Source: Aquilaria yunnanensis
Taxonomy: Eukaryota; Streptophyta; Magnoliopsida; Malvales; Thymelaeaceae
Reading direction: 5' to 3'
Assembly (NCBI GenBank): GCA_039654915.1
Contig: CM077595.1
Span: 87,213,501 to 87,277,500 of the forward strand
Length of the DNA stretch: 64,000 nucleotides
The position numbers and the translations under genes are program-made. Below, in pieces: positions 1 to 12,700 of the stretch. The notes beneath the pieces are model-generated. The model was given only the letters and a program-made list of their open reading frames with translations, did not search any database and was not told where the DNA came from. Numbering within the stretch: the stretch's first letter is position 1; the number at the start of each line of letters is the position of its first letter.

Positions 1-334
1 GGCTAATAACTTTTGGGTAATGGTGGTAGAGATGAAGTTAGGGTTTTAAGGGGCTAGATAGGGTGAAGGAGAGCAAAATTGAGTTTAGTGGAAGTTTATG
101 GGTTGAAATTAATAATTGAAAATGTTTGATGGCTAACATTATAATTTTAAGTTTATTTTAGTGTTATTTAATTTCATGTTAGCATTTTCCATTCAATTTA
201 ATAGAAAATTTAATTGAAAGTACCTGAATGAACATATAATAAACAAGAAAAAATAGTCCGATAGGATGATCTTAAGGGTAGGTACCCAATTAGGATACAA
301 AATAAGCTAAGTGACCTACTGTGGATTTTATCCC
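1..334. mobile_element. Right end of a MULE-like TIR element, truncated by window start
   Basis: The last bases before 334 (a motif reading AAGCTAAGTGACC, then GTGGATTTTATCCC) match the right terminus of the complete element at 21531-22701. The sequence upstream also follows the same order: a GGGTTTTA tract, a T-rich middle, a decamer-rich segment with AAAGTACCT, and an AATTAGGATAC stretch. The left end lies outside the window. No coding capacity is seen. Assignment rests on similarity to the other copy in this window. Confidence 0.6.
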
Positions 335-1599
335 TACAAAAAATCCAAGATTTTTTTGTAATCCTCATTTAAACTTTCACTACACAAAATAATAATAATA
401 ATAATTTAAGTTTCATTGATAAAATTGAAAAAAATATCATAAATTACATGCATATTTATTTCCGTATCTAAAAGGCGTAAAGCCATTTCCAGCCATTGAA
501 CTCGCTAGACGTGGACACTTAACCCCCCCAACTTAGACCCGGTCTAACTCGCCCCTTAAACTTACAAATATGGGACACTTTAGCCCTTTGACCCCCATGT
601 GTGCATCATGTGCTTAACCCCGCTTGCTTCGTTTGAAACCTCTTGGCTTGTTCATTAGGCATTTTAACAAACACTTTATGTTCTTAATCATTACCGAAAA
701 TATAGGAGATTTCATATCTTGATCTTTGTACCAAGGTTGCGAAAAAATGAGTTTTTTTTAATCTAAAGTTGTTTTGGTTGTTTTAGAGTCATAAAGTCAT
801 AAAAATTCATAAATTTATAAGACTCTACAAAATATACAAAAAAACCTTAGAAAAAAATTATGAAAAATATAAAATAATTTAAATTGTCTTAAAAAAATGT
901 CAGAAACAACATGTGATTTGCACCCAAAATCCCATTGATTTTGTGCTTAATTTAGTGGAATAAGGCATGTTTTCAGGTTGGCTAGGACTTCAGGGTTCGG
1001 TCTTCATGTTTCTGTGAAGGGAATGTATGTTTTGATTGGCTAAAGCTAGAAGAAGAAGCTTGGCCAACTTAATCAACACACCACCGGCTCACTTAAAATT
1101 ACCATGCACCTTGTGCCTTAACTGGCAATTGTACAAATACTGGCAGTATCATGAAATACATTAGAGACTAAAGGACCATAATTGGCATTAGGCCGTACCT
1201 AAATCCTTCCACTACTTAATTACAGCTCTAGTCCCCATTTTCCGGGAACGTATAATTTAGTCCAAATTTATATTTTTTTTACACATCTAACCCAATAAGA
1301 CTAGAGTCGTAGAATCTTAATGTTTCTACATTTCTATAACTAGAAATACGTTTCTACTCGTTTCTACCCAGAGATGCGTTTTTATTGCATTTCAAAACGT
1401 CTTCCATCTCTAACGTCATAAAAACGTATATTTTTATGACTTGAAATGCGATTTTAATAACTATGCTTTGTACACAACAAACAGGAATAGAGTTTTACAT
1501 GAACTAGAAGAATTGAAGCAATAAAACAGTCACAAGAAAAAGTCTGAGAAGACGAGATCAATCCTTCATTTAAAAAATCGTTGCTCATTGAAACAAGGA

Positions 1600-3858
1600 A
1601 AAAATGAGGTGAAAAGGACCATGAAGCCCATTGAATTATGCATTTCTGGGTTGTCGCTCAAAATTATGTTTAATTTTTATTAATTTAATTCAAAATTGTA
1701 AATTTTACCAGACCAATTGGATATAAAATATTAGATGTTTTTGAAATTTTGAGACTTTACTAAATTCACTAAAACTTCCAAAGAACTATTTTATTCTAGG
1801 CTGTGAGTCTTATCAAATCAATCAGATTCAAACAAATATTCTACTTCGGGATTTTACCAAATCACCAAGAACTTGTTTTTTTATTTTTTTAAAAACATTT
1901 TGCTGTGTGTTAAAAAATTTGTTCTATTAAGTCTTTTCCTAATTTCTAGATAATGAGAACAGTAAACATAATTGAGCAATTAATTTACTAATTATTTTTG
2001 TGTATTATTAATATTTATTATTTTTTAGGTGCATTATGATATCTAAATAAAAGAAAATAAAATCACAATTATAAGATCAAGAGAAAATAAAGATTAAATA
2101 AGCTAAACACTTCAAGTTAATATGCCTATGTGGATTTAATGACTAAATTTCATGGATGACAAATCAAACAAACAAACAAAGAAAACAAAGAAAGTAAACA
2201 AATAAAGAAGTAAATAAATAAACACATAAAAGAGAATAAATAAACAGATAAATAAATAAAAAAAGAAGATAATTAAATAAATACGTAAATAAATAAAGGA
2301 AGAAATAAATAAAATAAATAATTAAATAAATGAATGAATGAATAAGGAAATGAATAAACAAACAAATAAATAAAGAAAAATAAACAAATAAATAAATAAA
2401 TAAGACAAAGAAAATAAATGAATAAGAAAATAAACAAACAAAGTAAAGGAAACAAATAAATAAAGCAAAGAAGATAGATAAATAAATATTCAAGCAAGTA
2501 AATAGATAAATAGACCAGTAAATAAATAAGGAAAAATAAATAAATAAATAAACACTCTTATTCTGCAATTATATTAATGCATAGCTAAACAAATAAATAC
2601 TTTAAGTCACATTCTATGTAAATTTAATATTTAAAGTTAATACATAGCTTAAACCAACAAATAAATGAAACGAGAAAAGAAGAAATTAATAAAAATCCTG
2701 CTGTCAGTGACTGATATGCAAGATAAAAAGAAGTTAGTAACTTTTACGAATGAAATAAAAAGAACTAAGGGCTGAAGTGGAGTTTTATCCAAAAAGCTTT
2801 TTGACTGGGTCGGATCGAATCCGGGTCGGGTACCGGTTCGGAAAGGAGTCTGGCCTCTTCAATTCCCTGCGTGACGGCGACGGGCAGGCGAGCGGCGGCC
2901 TGGGCTGGGGCTGGGGGACGACGGCGACGCCTACGGCTGTTAGGGGCGTCGGCAACGGAGCTGCGGTGGGCTACGGACAGCGATGGAGTGGCCCCTGGAT
3001 GCGTGGCGTCGTGGAGGACAAGGCGACGGAGGCGGGCGGGACCGGCGACTGCAGGGCAGCGGCGGCGGAGCTGGGAAGCTGAAGCGTCGGCGGCTAGGGA
3101 GGCGAAGCGTCGGCTGGGAGGGATACAGGGGCGGCGGCAGCAGTTAGGGGACTTTAGGGCTTCTGGGCATGAGGGGGAAGAGGCAGAGACTGAAAGCTGC
3201 AGTTTTCCCTTTAAAAAAAAAAACAGCTTAGGGTTTTTCTTTTTCTTTCCTACTGAATTAGGACCCTATTTATACTAGTGGGGCCTTAAATGCCATTTAA
3301 TTAGGTTTTTCCGTGTCTAAAATTTTTCCAAGTTTAGTTTGGACAGGTTTGACCTAATTTGGTTAAACTACCAGTTTTAGTCCCTTAATTCTCATAGCTT
3401 ACTGATCTGGTTCTCATCCTTTTCACGAAATTGCAATTTAGCCAAACTTTTGTCCGATTTGTCAGTTTAGCCGAAAACTTTGCAAAAATCACCAGATTTT
3501 CCTAGAATTTCAGGATCTTGCCATATTTGCTCCAAACTTTCCAGTTTTGACAGATTTACCTCAAACTTCCCAATTTTGATAGATTTACCCCAAGTTTTCC
3601 AATATCACCCAAATCTTCGATTTACCTCCCAAACTTCCATTTTTCCTAAATTGACCCTACAAAACTCAAGACTCTAAATTAGTGCCTAAATTAAATTAAT
3701 TCCTACTTCTACCCTAGATGAACATTTTATACTCTTAAAAATTAATAACACATAAAAAGACCAAATTGTCCCCTACAAAATGAAATGCTCATAAAGTAAC
3801 TTTTCCTATTCTAGAACTAAGACAAAAGTTAGTATCCAGACAAAATTGGGTGTCAACA
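1600..3858 (-). mobile_element. Gypsy-like LTR fragment (solo LTR or remnant)
   Basis: Read on the - strand it begins at 3858 with TGTTGACACCCAATTTTGTC, the same start as the solo LTR at 23262. It then shows a TATA box (TATAAATAG at 3266-3274), a GC-rich transcribed-leader-like block (2800-3150) containing GACCCGGATTCGATCC as in the other LTR, and later AT-rich repeats with a GGTAAAATCC motif. The lower boundary near 1600 is uncertain because the sequence is diverged and contains a simple repeat. It sits inside the TIR element at 471-4430. Confidence 0.55.
2160..2560. repeat. AAATAAAC-type low-complexity repeat
   Basis: About 400 bases built almost only from AAAT, AAAC, AAAG and GAAT tetramers, mainly AAATAAATAAAC units. 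Long open frames on the complementary strand (Phe/Tyr/Leu/Ile-rich) come from this composition and are not genes. Confidence 0.9.
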
Positions 3859-4430
3859 TGGATAGATATCAAATTCAAAATTTGCATTTGATTTATCATC
3901 TTGTGTAGAAGCCCCAACAATTTTCGGCTTGATTTTGACCTCATATGCCGGCAGTCAACGAAGACTGAGGCGTGCAAGGAGATACTCAGACTAGCTGGTA
4001 TGGTTGCAATGATGAGCTTTTTGAGGTACAGTGATGCATAGTAGAGCCAAAGGCAGAGGGGATCAAAGCAAGAACTAGATGTTGGCGAGGGGAGAGAGCA
4101 AGGGATAGGACGAAGTGGGTAGAGGTGAACAAGAGGAAGGAGAAAGTGGGGTGATCAAAGTCGGCGAGGGAGGTGAGGTTATCGTCGAAGGGCGGGGGTG
4201 GAGGGGGAGAGCTAGAGGACCAATGCTGAGAAGGGAGTGGGCATGGGGCAAGCCAAACTGTTTCAAATGGAGCAAGGTGGTGTTAAATCAAGTGCTACGC
4301 ACATGGGACCAAAGGGGTTAAAGTATCTTGTGTTTGCAAATTCATGGGGTGAGTTTGACGAAGTCCAAGTTGAGGAGGTAAATTGTCTGAGTCTAGCGAG
4401 TTCGAGGGTTAAAAATGGATTTAGGCTTAT

Positions 4431-4974
4431 CTAAAAAAATGTTTTATTTTTTATGGGAAGGAGGAGAATATAAGAAACTTATAAAACACAGCGCGTGCCA
4501 CATAAAGTAGTTAAGGAACCGTGGGCGTTAAAAGTTATAAAATTGCATATGAAAAAATAGGCCCAATTGTTTAAGCCAATAGTTTTTTTTTAAAAAAATA
4601 TATTTACTGGTCTTTAAAATTTTTATATCTAAAATGTGATTGAAATATTAAAAAATTTATTAAAACTTTTTCAGAAAAGTGGGCTACAAAATGGACATTT
4701 CTAATGATGTCCGTTTGAAATCGAAAATGGGCTTTAATAAGAGGGCCAGACATTTGTCCATGCCATAAGGCGGCAAACCCACGGAGTTCCAAGGTAACTA
4801 TTTTTTTTTTCTTTATAATGCTCGAAACCAAATGAAGTTACTATTATAAATTATAGAGAAGAAATGAAATCCAGCTACCATGTTGAAATTTTTACTTTTA
4901 AATAAATTTGAATGTTGGACTCAGCTTACGGGTAACCCGGTGCGATTAAACATTCTCATTAATGTTGTTAGCAT
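4431..4974. other. AT-rich intergenic DNA, nothing recognised
   Basis: No gene, structural RNA or bounded repeat was recognised. The open frames are short and carry no family motif. Confidence 0.5.
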
Positions 4975-5015
4975 GAATATGAAATAATTATCATAAAACC
5001 CACATAATAAAATAG

Positions 5016-5280
5016 ACAAATACTCAAGCCAATAAATAATAATCAAGCAGAAATAATCAGAAAAATAGGACCAAGTAAAAATAAATAGAGACACACAATA
5101 TATGTGGAAAACTCTCTGATGTAGAGAAAAAATCACTGGGCAAACAAGACGCTTAAGCCAATAAATCACAATCAAATAGAAACAATAAAAAAAACAGCAC
5201 CAAACAAAAAAAATGAAAAATAGAGACACATGATATACATGGAAAACCCTCAAATATAAAGGAAAAAACCATAGGACAAA
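5016..5280. repeat. Two-copy tandem duplication, unit about 125 bp
   Basis: Two diverged neighbouring units share the order CAAGCCAATAAAT, AATCAA.(C/T)AGAAA, AATAGAGACACA, (A/T)TGTGGAAAA or CATGGAAAA, GAGAAAAAA. The first runs from about 5016 and the second from about 5150. No function is evident. Confidence 0.6.
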
Positions 5281-5473
5281 CTAGCAATAAAAATACACCA
5301 TAAAAAAAATAGTATAATGTTCACAGTTTAAGTTATTGCCGAAACTTGAATTTTGTCGTAGTAACTTGAGAAAAACCTAAAATTCAACACTTTAAGATTC
5401 CTTTAAAAGTCTCACACCATCAAAATCTAAAAATACCAATATTTATCGATTGATGCTTACGAACCCAAAAAAA

Positions 5474-6058
5474 GAATAAATTTCATGAATGATCCTTAAC
5501 TTTTAGTCATTATTTTCTTTTAGATTCTACCGTATTGAATATTCTGTTTTAGTCCTAAACCTATTAAAATGTTTCATTTTAGTCATAAATCTATTGAAAA
5601 TATTTCATTTTGGTCTCAATTTGATGAAATTTGTTAACTCAAAGCATTTTTCAGATAACAACGTTTTAGATTATAATTTAAACTATATGGTATCTGTCTT
5701 ATAATAAATTTAATCTGTATAATAATTTTTTATAGTTAATAAAAAATTTAAATTAATTTTTTTTTCTCTTTGTAAATTGAACTTATTCCATTAAGAAAGA
5801 AAAAATTATTAATTTAAATTATCTATTTACTGTAAAAAAATTTAAACTGTTTAAATTTATTAGAAAACAGTTACCAAATATTTAAATTAGAATTTTAAAA
5901 TTTTATATCAGATAATTATTGTGAGTTAATGAATTTCATCTAGTGGGAACTAAAATGAAACAATTTTAAGAGGTTTATGACCAAAATAAAACATTCAATA
6001 AATTAAGGTCTAAAAGGAAACAATAACTAATGGTAGGGACCATTTATGCAATTTACTC
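5474..6058. mobile_element. MULE-like MITE, family copy A
   Basis: It starts GAATAAATTTCATGAATG and ends in the inverted counterpart CATTTATGCAATTTACTC. Inside each end are CTTTTAGTC and GACTAAAAG-type blocks facing one another. The middle (TTTAATCTGTATAATAATTTTTTATAG) is shared with the copy at 62846-63413. It has no coding capacity. A duplication flanking this copy was not clear. Confidence 0.7.
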
Positions 6059-7156
6059 CGCAGGAAAATGATATTCTCAAATCACAATATCACTCACCGG
6101 AAAACCTGCTGCCGTAACTTTCAATTGGAGCTGGCTTCGTACGCTAAAATAGGCCTGATTGAATTTTTTTTATCCTGTCCTTGTGGGTCTCACTTCACAC
6201 ACCCAACGCAGGAGCCGATTAATCGGCCTTTTATGAGCCACGCCCTGTAGGCTTTAGAGTCCAATTAGAAATTGGACTAACAAGTCCACTCGGACTTCTG
6301 TAAACCAACAGCCGAACAAAATTGCATTTATTATGGGATTGGGCCAAAAGTGGTATTATTACCACAACAAATATAAATACTTCAAGTACTGTAATTAAAA
6401 ATTCCGAAATCTTCCACTTCCAATGCTTCCCGTAGGAAATTCTATTTTTTTTTAATTTTTTTTGGAAACGAAGCTCTTCTAAGTTGTGATCACCAATTTT
6501 TTTTGTCACTTGCTCCTTTTGCTATCTATTCTTTATTTATCTTATCAAGTTCAGTTGTATTTGCCTTAAAATGAGAGGAGAAAAGAGTGTGAGAGTGAAG
6601 CTGCAAGGAAGAGCTAGAAAGTGGAAAGGGTTGCAGTTGTAGCAACAAGGGAGATGAGGGCCGCTGCTATGGTTGCCTGGTAGAAAAGCAAGGAAAAGTC
6701 GGTGAGGAAGATGCGCCTGGCCACGGCTAGTGATATATAAACAAATATATTGATATGTTATTTCAAAAAAATATTCCTATGTGCCATATTCTTTGAAATA
6801 CTCACTTTTTAATAATTAATCTATAATTTTTTATTTTTAATTTTTAGTATATAAATAAAAATTTTATTTATATAAATGATAAATAAAAACCTATAGTTTC
6901 CAAATATATTTTTAAAATTTTTATAATATAAATAAATTCAAGTCAAATTATGCCTAAAAGTCACATGTTTCAAATAATATGAGATAGAGGGAGTATTAAT
7001 ATGTACTTAGTGTAAAGCAAGAGCTATATAATAAATAAAGATGAACATATTACTTTTCTTTTTACTAGTAGTAGTATTTATGAATGAAATTCTATTTTTT
7101 AATACTCAAAACCAATGTTTGGATTTATTTATAGTGGTTGAAATTTTATTGGTTAA
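6059..7156. other. Intergenic DNA without recognised gene
   Basis: AT-rich apart from a purine-rich block near 6560-6720. Short open frames show no recognisable domain. Confidence 0.45.
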
Positions 7157-7490
7157 GAGCTAATTTATTTTAACTTAAGTCAATTGATTTATTTTTACTT
7201 TTACATCTTTTTTTTCTTGAAATCAATTTTATTTGAAAGTCAATATTATTTAGATGCAATAAACCATTTGAAAGTCAATTTTCATGTTGTTGTTAAATTT
7301 TTATGAATTTTTTAATGTCTTAAATTAGAAAAATTCATAAAAATTTAGTAAGATTACAAAAATTATATTTTCAATAGATTATTAAGCATAATATTGGATT
7401 TTAATTAAAATTAGTTCAAGGTAAAAAAGATGTAAGAATAAAAATAAGTCATTTTGGAGTCAATTGACTTAAGTTAAAACGAATTGGCTC
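7157..7490. mobile_element. Tourist-like fold-back MITE, copy 1
   Basis: The ends are long inverted repeats: GAGCTAATTTATTTTAACTT and the complement of AAGTTAAAACGAATTGGCTC. Pairing continues through TAAGTCAATTGA, ACATCTTTTTT and CAATATTA for about 100 bases per arm. It is flanked by TAA on both sides (7154-7156 and 7491-7493), the 3-bp duplication typical of PIF/Harbinger-type (Tourist) elements. Confidence 0.7.
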
Positions 7491-7624
7491 TAAAGATCTA
7501 CAAATTGTAGATTCCATTAATATCCTAGTAATTGGCATCCGCTTTATTTGGATTAGTTGTTAAAATTTTTGTTTAATTGATCAATTATGCTACTATTTGG
7601 AATCAAGTAATTGGTATCCATTTA

Positions 7625-7969
7625 TGACCAATTTGTTTTGACTTAAATTAATTTAATTTAAAATAATTTATTTTTATTTTTACATATTTTTTTATTTGAA
7701 ACTAATTTCATTGAAAGCCAATATTATATAGGTCTAATAATTCATTAAAAATATAATTTTTATAATCTTATTAAATTTTTATAATTTTTTTAATTTATAA
7801 AAATAAAAAATTCATAAAAATTTAATAACTTCATGAAAATTTACTTTCAAATGGATGATTATATCTATATAATATTGGTTTCAAATGAAATTGGTTATAG
7901 GTAAAAAAAATATAAAAATAAAATATATTACTTTAAATTAAGTTAACCTAAGTTAAAACAAATTGGTCA
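7625..7969. mobile_element. Tourist-like fold-back MITE, copy 2
   Basis: Starts TGACCAATTTGTTTTGACTT and ends in the inverted counterpart AAGTTAAAACAAATTGGTCA. Internal blocks (ACATATTTTTTT, CCAATATTATA, TTAAATTTTTATAA) match copy 1 at 7157-7490. Flanks are TTA and TAA, consistent with a decayed 3-bp duplication. Confidence 0.65.
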
Positions 7970-9000
7970 TAAGTAACCCATTCGGCTCATTTCCAAAGTT
8001 TGATTTCTTCACTTTTCATGAGCATATTAACCTAGTCCCGGTCTCATGTTTCTTTGTTATTACATAGAAAATCCTATGTATAAAAAAGTAAAACATCAGA
8101 AAAAAAACACTACTTTAAGAAGAAACATGGCTCAAATTCAAGAACATCTCAATAAAAAAAAGGGCAAATGGAGCTACAAACAAGAAATTTATGAACATAT
8201 CATTAATTTGATAAAAAGAAAATGATATTTAAGTAATTATTAGTCACAAAATATAATTCTTCTTGGTTATAAAAAAAAATAAACATAGATAAAAAATTTT
8301 CATACTATACTAGCCAGTACGGTTAGGTACTAAGAAAAAGGAGTACAAGATAACTAAAATCGAGACTATCCTCTATATCAGATTGTACCGACTTGTACAA
8401 TATGTACCAGATATCCCATGCTGCACTGGATGTATCGTCTTGGTGCCGACCAAATATATATATTTTTAATTTTTAAATTTTTTTGATATTTTTAGGAAAA
8501 GTATATTATAAGTATGTGTAATTGATTAGTTGTGTAACAAATATTAACTATTATTTGAAAGAAAAATTGTACTTTTTTTTCATACTTTAAAAATTACAGT
8601 GGAATATTTATATAAAAAATTCTTAATTAATCAAAATGAATATAATATATACTCACACTCTTACAATATTAAATTTTGATATGTTATATTTATATATATT
8701 TTATTTTCATATATATCTATATATTTAAAATATTTAAAATCAGTATATTTGAAACAATAAAATACTGCACTGTATCCTTAGAATAATGTTACACAAATTG
8801 ATACGGGATTTAAAACCGTGCACAAAATGGCAAAGAAACTAGCATTAATATAATTAATAAAATTTCCACAATTGGTGAAAGAAATAAAAAGTAATATAAA
8901 GTACTAAAATGACATGAAAAGCGAGGGTTCGTTGTCACACGTGTTAGCTTCCCAATGGCTAGTTCCTTCTTCAGATCCCTCCCAAAAGCGAGATATTTCA
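7970..9000. other. Upstream intergenic DNA
   Basis: AT-rich sequence with no recognised gene or bounded repeat. It ends where the BRM promoter region begins. Confidence 0.45.
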
Positions 9001-9723
9001 ACATTTCCTGGGACTTTCAGTCATTAGAAGGGCTCTCTTGTAAATAAACATAAATCCATGCCCACTCTTTCAGGTCCCCAGCTTTCGTAATTTTTTTCTA
9101 ACCGTAGCAGCCGGACCCCACCTTCGTTGGCAGGAAGCACCGGCGCACGGCATAAACAAATAAAGCCATAAAAGTCTCCCCATCACCAACCTGAGAGAGA
9201 AGAAGCGAGAAAAAAATCACTGCAAAGCAAAATTAAAATAAAATCGCCTTCCAATTAGGGTTTGACTACAAAAAAAAAAAAGAAAAAGAAATCTTTTTCC
9301 GCCCACAAGGGTCAGTAGAGAGAAGCACTGAGTGGATTCACCGATTTCTTCCCTGGAAGTCCGCTTTTTATTTTTGCGCTTTAAGCTCATCAAGATCTGC
9401 CCTTCGTTTTCCCGGAAATTTCGGGGTTTTTTTTTTTGGTTTTGTAGAGTGGAGAGATAATCCTCACACCCAATCTAGAGAGAGAAATTCGAACAATTGT
9501 TATTTGGGTTTTGTTTTCCTGTATTTTTTTGTTTGACTTTATTCCAATTTTCCTTTTTTTCGAACGTTGGGATCGGAGGGTAAAACAGGGGTTTTGTCGA
9601 GGATTTTGGAGGGATCCGGCTTCGTACCTTCTTCTGTGGGGTTTTTGTAATCTGTGGCTGTAATAAAATTTGAAATCTGCGGGGTTTTTTTTGGTGGGCA
9701 TTTGGTTTTTAGGAAGTATTTTT
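9001..9723 (+). promoter_or_regulatory. BRM: BRM promoter-proximal region and 5' leader
   Basis: The A-rich tract ATAAACAAATAAAGCCATAAAAG (about 9152-9172) is a plausible core-promoter area. It is followed by purine-rich leader-like sequence (GAGAGAGAAGAAGCGAG). No ATG occurs on the + strand between about 9181 and 9723, so the BRM start at 9724 is the first ATG of any transcript starting there. A leader intron is possible, because GGTTTTTAG at 9704-9712 looks like an acceptor just before the start. The transcription start itself cannot be read from sequence. Confidence 0.45.
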
Positions 9724-12700
9724 ATGCAATCCGGTGGCGGAGGCGCGGCTGGGCCCAGCCGGAACCCGGGGATGGGCCCGGCGGCTCGTCCGGCGTCCAC
9801 ATCGTCCGCCGCCTCGCCCTCTTCGTCGTCCTCCGCTGTCTCTGCGCCTCACTTGGGGTTTGATTCAGTGCAACAGCAGCAGCAGCTGGTAGGGGCTAGG
9901 CAGGTAAACCTTAATGTATGCTTTGGATTCGTTGAAGGGTGGTTTGAATTGGCATGTGGAATCTAGTACTTGATGTTCTCTTCAATGTGTTAGTGTCAGT
10001 GGGTGGACATGGCTCTGGGGTTTTGCATTTTGGAATGTTTCGGGATTGAGGGAGGTGGATTTTGCTATATTCAATGCAGTTCTGCTGTAACTGTTGTTAG
10101 GATGTACCACTTTGTTGGCTATTTTTTTTTTGTCTCCCTTCACGCTTATTCATTTATTTATCTATTTTTGGCTTTCCATGAGGCTTGTATTTAATTGTAA
10201 GAGCATTGGGAACAGATGTTGACAATTAAGTTTCTGAGCTGCTTAATGTTACTTAACAGCAGTTTTTTTCTCTTTAAGCTCTCTCCTCACTATGCCGGCT
10301 TTGGTGGCCCTTGGTTGTATCAACTGCCAAGGCTGGAATGTTTCACATTCATTTGGTTTCTGCAAGCTCAAGCAAAATGACAAAATGTGTTCTCTGTTTT
10401 TGCTTTGTCAGAGATAACTGCGTTTTGCATGCATTCTGTGCGCAAGCGCATGTCTTCTTGTGCCTACTACCCAGTTGGGATTCTGTTCAAGAATTAGTTT
10501 CTTCTTTCTAGTTTTATCTAGCTATGATTGAACTGCAGGCCTTCATCTCTTCTTGGTTGTGTCTCTACTTACACATATAGTTCATGCCTATGATCCATTT
10601 TAATATCTCATTCATAATTTCTTCTTGTAGCTTACTGCTATGACTTCGACTTTGCTTACTTTCTCTCTTATTCAATCTATGTCATAGTCATCTTGGTATA
10701 AAGTGCTGGTTATTCTGTGCTTATGTCACTTTTTATGTGCACATGTGTGACATCCTTATTTTTGCTATACGGGGGGGGGGGGGGGGGGGGGGGGGTGGTG
10801 TTCCATCAGAATATTTTTGTTCATAGATTCGTTAGATGGAATGCATGCCATTGTTCTAATTTCCTTTCGACTGAGCTAGTTAAGGCATGCTCATTTCATG
10901 GATTACGATTCATTAAGAGAAGGTTTATTTCCTGATCGTTTGTTCTTGCTGTCAATGCAGCAACAATTACTTAGAAAACCTGAAGGAAATGAAAACGTTT
11001 TGGCATATCAGGTTGGTGGTCTTCATGGTCTAATGGGAGGAGGCAACTTTCAACTGCCTGAACAATCCAAGAAATTTCTTGACATGGCTCAGCAACATGC
11101 TTCGGCCCAGGAGGCAGTGAATAGAAGTCAAGGTGTTGAGCACCAAATGCTGAATCCTGTTCAGCAAGCTTATTATCATCAGTATTATCAGGCTGCACAA
11201 CAGAAGGCTCTCTTGGCCCAGCAACAAGCTAAGATGGCAATGTTAGGTTCAGCGTCTGGAAAGGAACTTGATACACGAATGGGAAATTTGAAAATGCAGG
11301 AACTCAATTCAGTGCAGGCTGCCAATCAGTCTCAGGCTTCATCCTCGAAGAACTCATCTGAGCAGTTTGTTCGTGGTGAAAAGCAGGTGGAACAGGGATC
11401 ACAATCAGGTTTTGATCAGCGAAATGACCCAAAGATGCCTGCACAGTTTGGACAAGTAATGCCTGGGTCTGCAATGAGGCCTATGCATCCACCTCAGGCG
11501 CAACAAACAATGCAAAGCTTAGGAAATAACCAGCTTGCTATGGCAGCACAACTACAAGCAGTACAGGCATGGGCCCGTGAACGAAATATTGATCTGTCTC
11601 AACCTGCAAATGCAAACTTGATGGCTCAGCTCATTCCGTACATGCAGTCAAGGATGGCTGTCCAGCAAAAAGCTAATGAGAGCAATATGGCTCCTCAGTC
11701 ATCATCAGTTTCTGTGTCGAAGCAACAGGTTACGTCTCCTTCAGTTCCAAGTACAGGATCACCCCAAGCTAATTCTTCTAGTGATGCATCTGGTCAGTCT
11801 GCCTCTGGGAAAACAAGACAGACAGCTACACCAAGTCACTTTGGCTTGAATTCTAGTGGTGGAATGGCTAATAATGCTATGAATATGCCATCACAGCAGT
11901 TTCCTGCTCATAGCAGAGAAAACCAAGGGCCTTCAAGGCTGCCAGTCACAATGGGAAATGGAATGCCTCCAATTCGTCCTCCACATTCATCTTCAATTGT
12001 TAATGCAGCCGTTGAACAGCCTTTGGCAACTAAAATCCCCTTTAGTGGTACAGAAGCATCGCAAATGCATCACCAGAAACAGACTAATCAATCATCTCCA
12101 CAATTTTCAACTCGATCCAATGATGGAGGTGCGTCTATGAGCTTGCCCTTACAAGGAGGACCAATCACACAGGGGCTGCAGCAACATTTTGGCTTCACGA
12201 AACAGCAGCTTCATGTCCTAAAAGCGCAGATTTTGGCATTTCGGCGACTAAAGGTCAGAGAACTTCAATCCCCCCCCCCCCCTTCTCTCATGCACACCAA
12301 GTGAAAACAATAGAATGTAGTTCTGTGTTTTTACTCCATTTCTTTTTACACAATTGTACCAATTTATTACATACTGAATTGCTGTGTTTCTGTATGACCT
12401 GCTTATTAATAGAAAGGAGAAGGCACTCTTCCACAGGAGCTTCTCAAAGCCATTATTCCGCCCCCACTTGAGCAGCAGCAGCAGCAGCATGTCGCTGCTG
12501 GTGGAAGTAACCAGGACAGAGATGCTGTGAAGATTGCAGAAGACAAAGTGAGGTATTTAGATTCAAGGGAGAGGGATTCACAGGCTGGTCCAGCGACAGG
12601 TGGACCAACTATTTCAAAAGAGGAAGTGTGTTCTGGAGATGAGAAAGCACATGGATCAGTGGTCCATACGAAAGAGTTAACCTCTGTAAGAAAAGAAACC

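Larger units (their letters stand above)
471..4430. mobile_element. About 4-kb TIR (MULE-like) DNA element with nested LTR
   Basis: Positions about 471-640 reappear in inverted orientation at about 4240-4430. Both ends share GAACTCGCTAGAC followed by a run of matching blocks (ACTT.GACC, CAAACTCRCCCC, CCCATGTG.G), giving imperfect terminal inverted repeats of roughly 170 bp. Long TIRs and lack of transposase suggest a non-autonomous Mutator-like element, which is an inference. A clear target-site duplication was not found. The inner part is occupied by a Gypsy-like LTR at about 1600-3858. The segment at 3980-4240 is GC-richer and could be captured DNA, but I recognise no protein in it. Confidence 0.55.

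Noticed and set aside
2164..2568. 134-codon - strand open frame rich in Phe, Tyr, Leu and Ile
   Set aside because: It is the complement of an AAATAAAC simple repeat; composition alone keeps it open.
2777..3278. 101- and 135-codon + strand open frames in GC-rich DNA
   Set aside because: They lie in the leader-like part of a - strand LTR, overlap each other in different frames and match no family.
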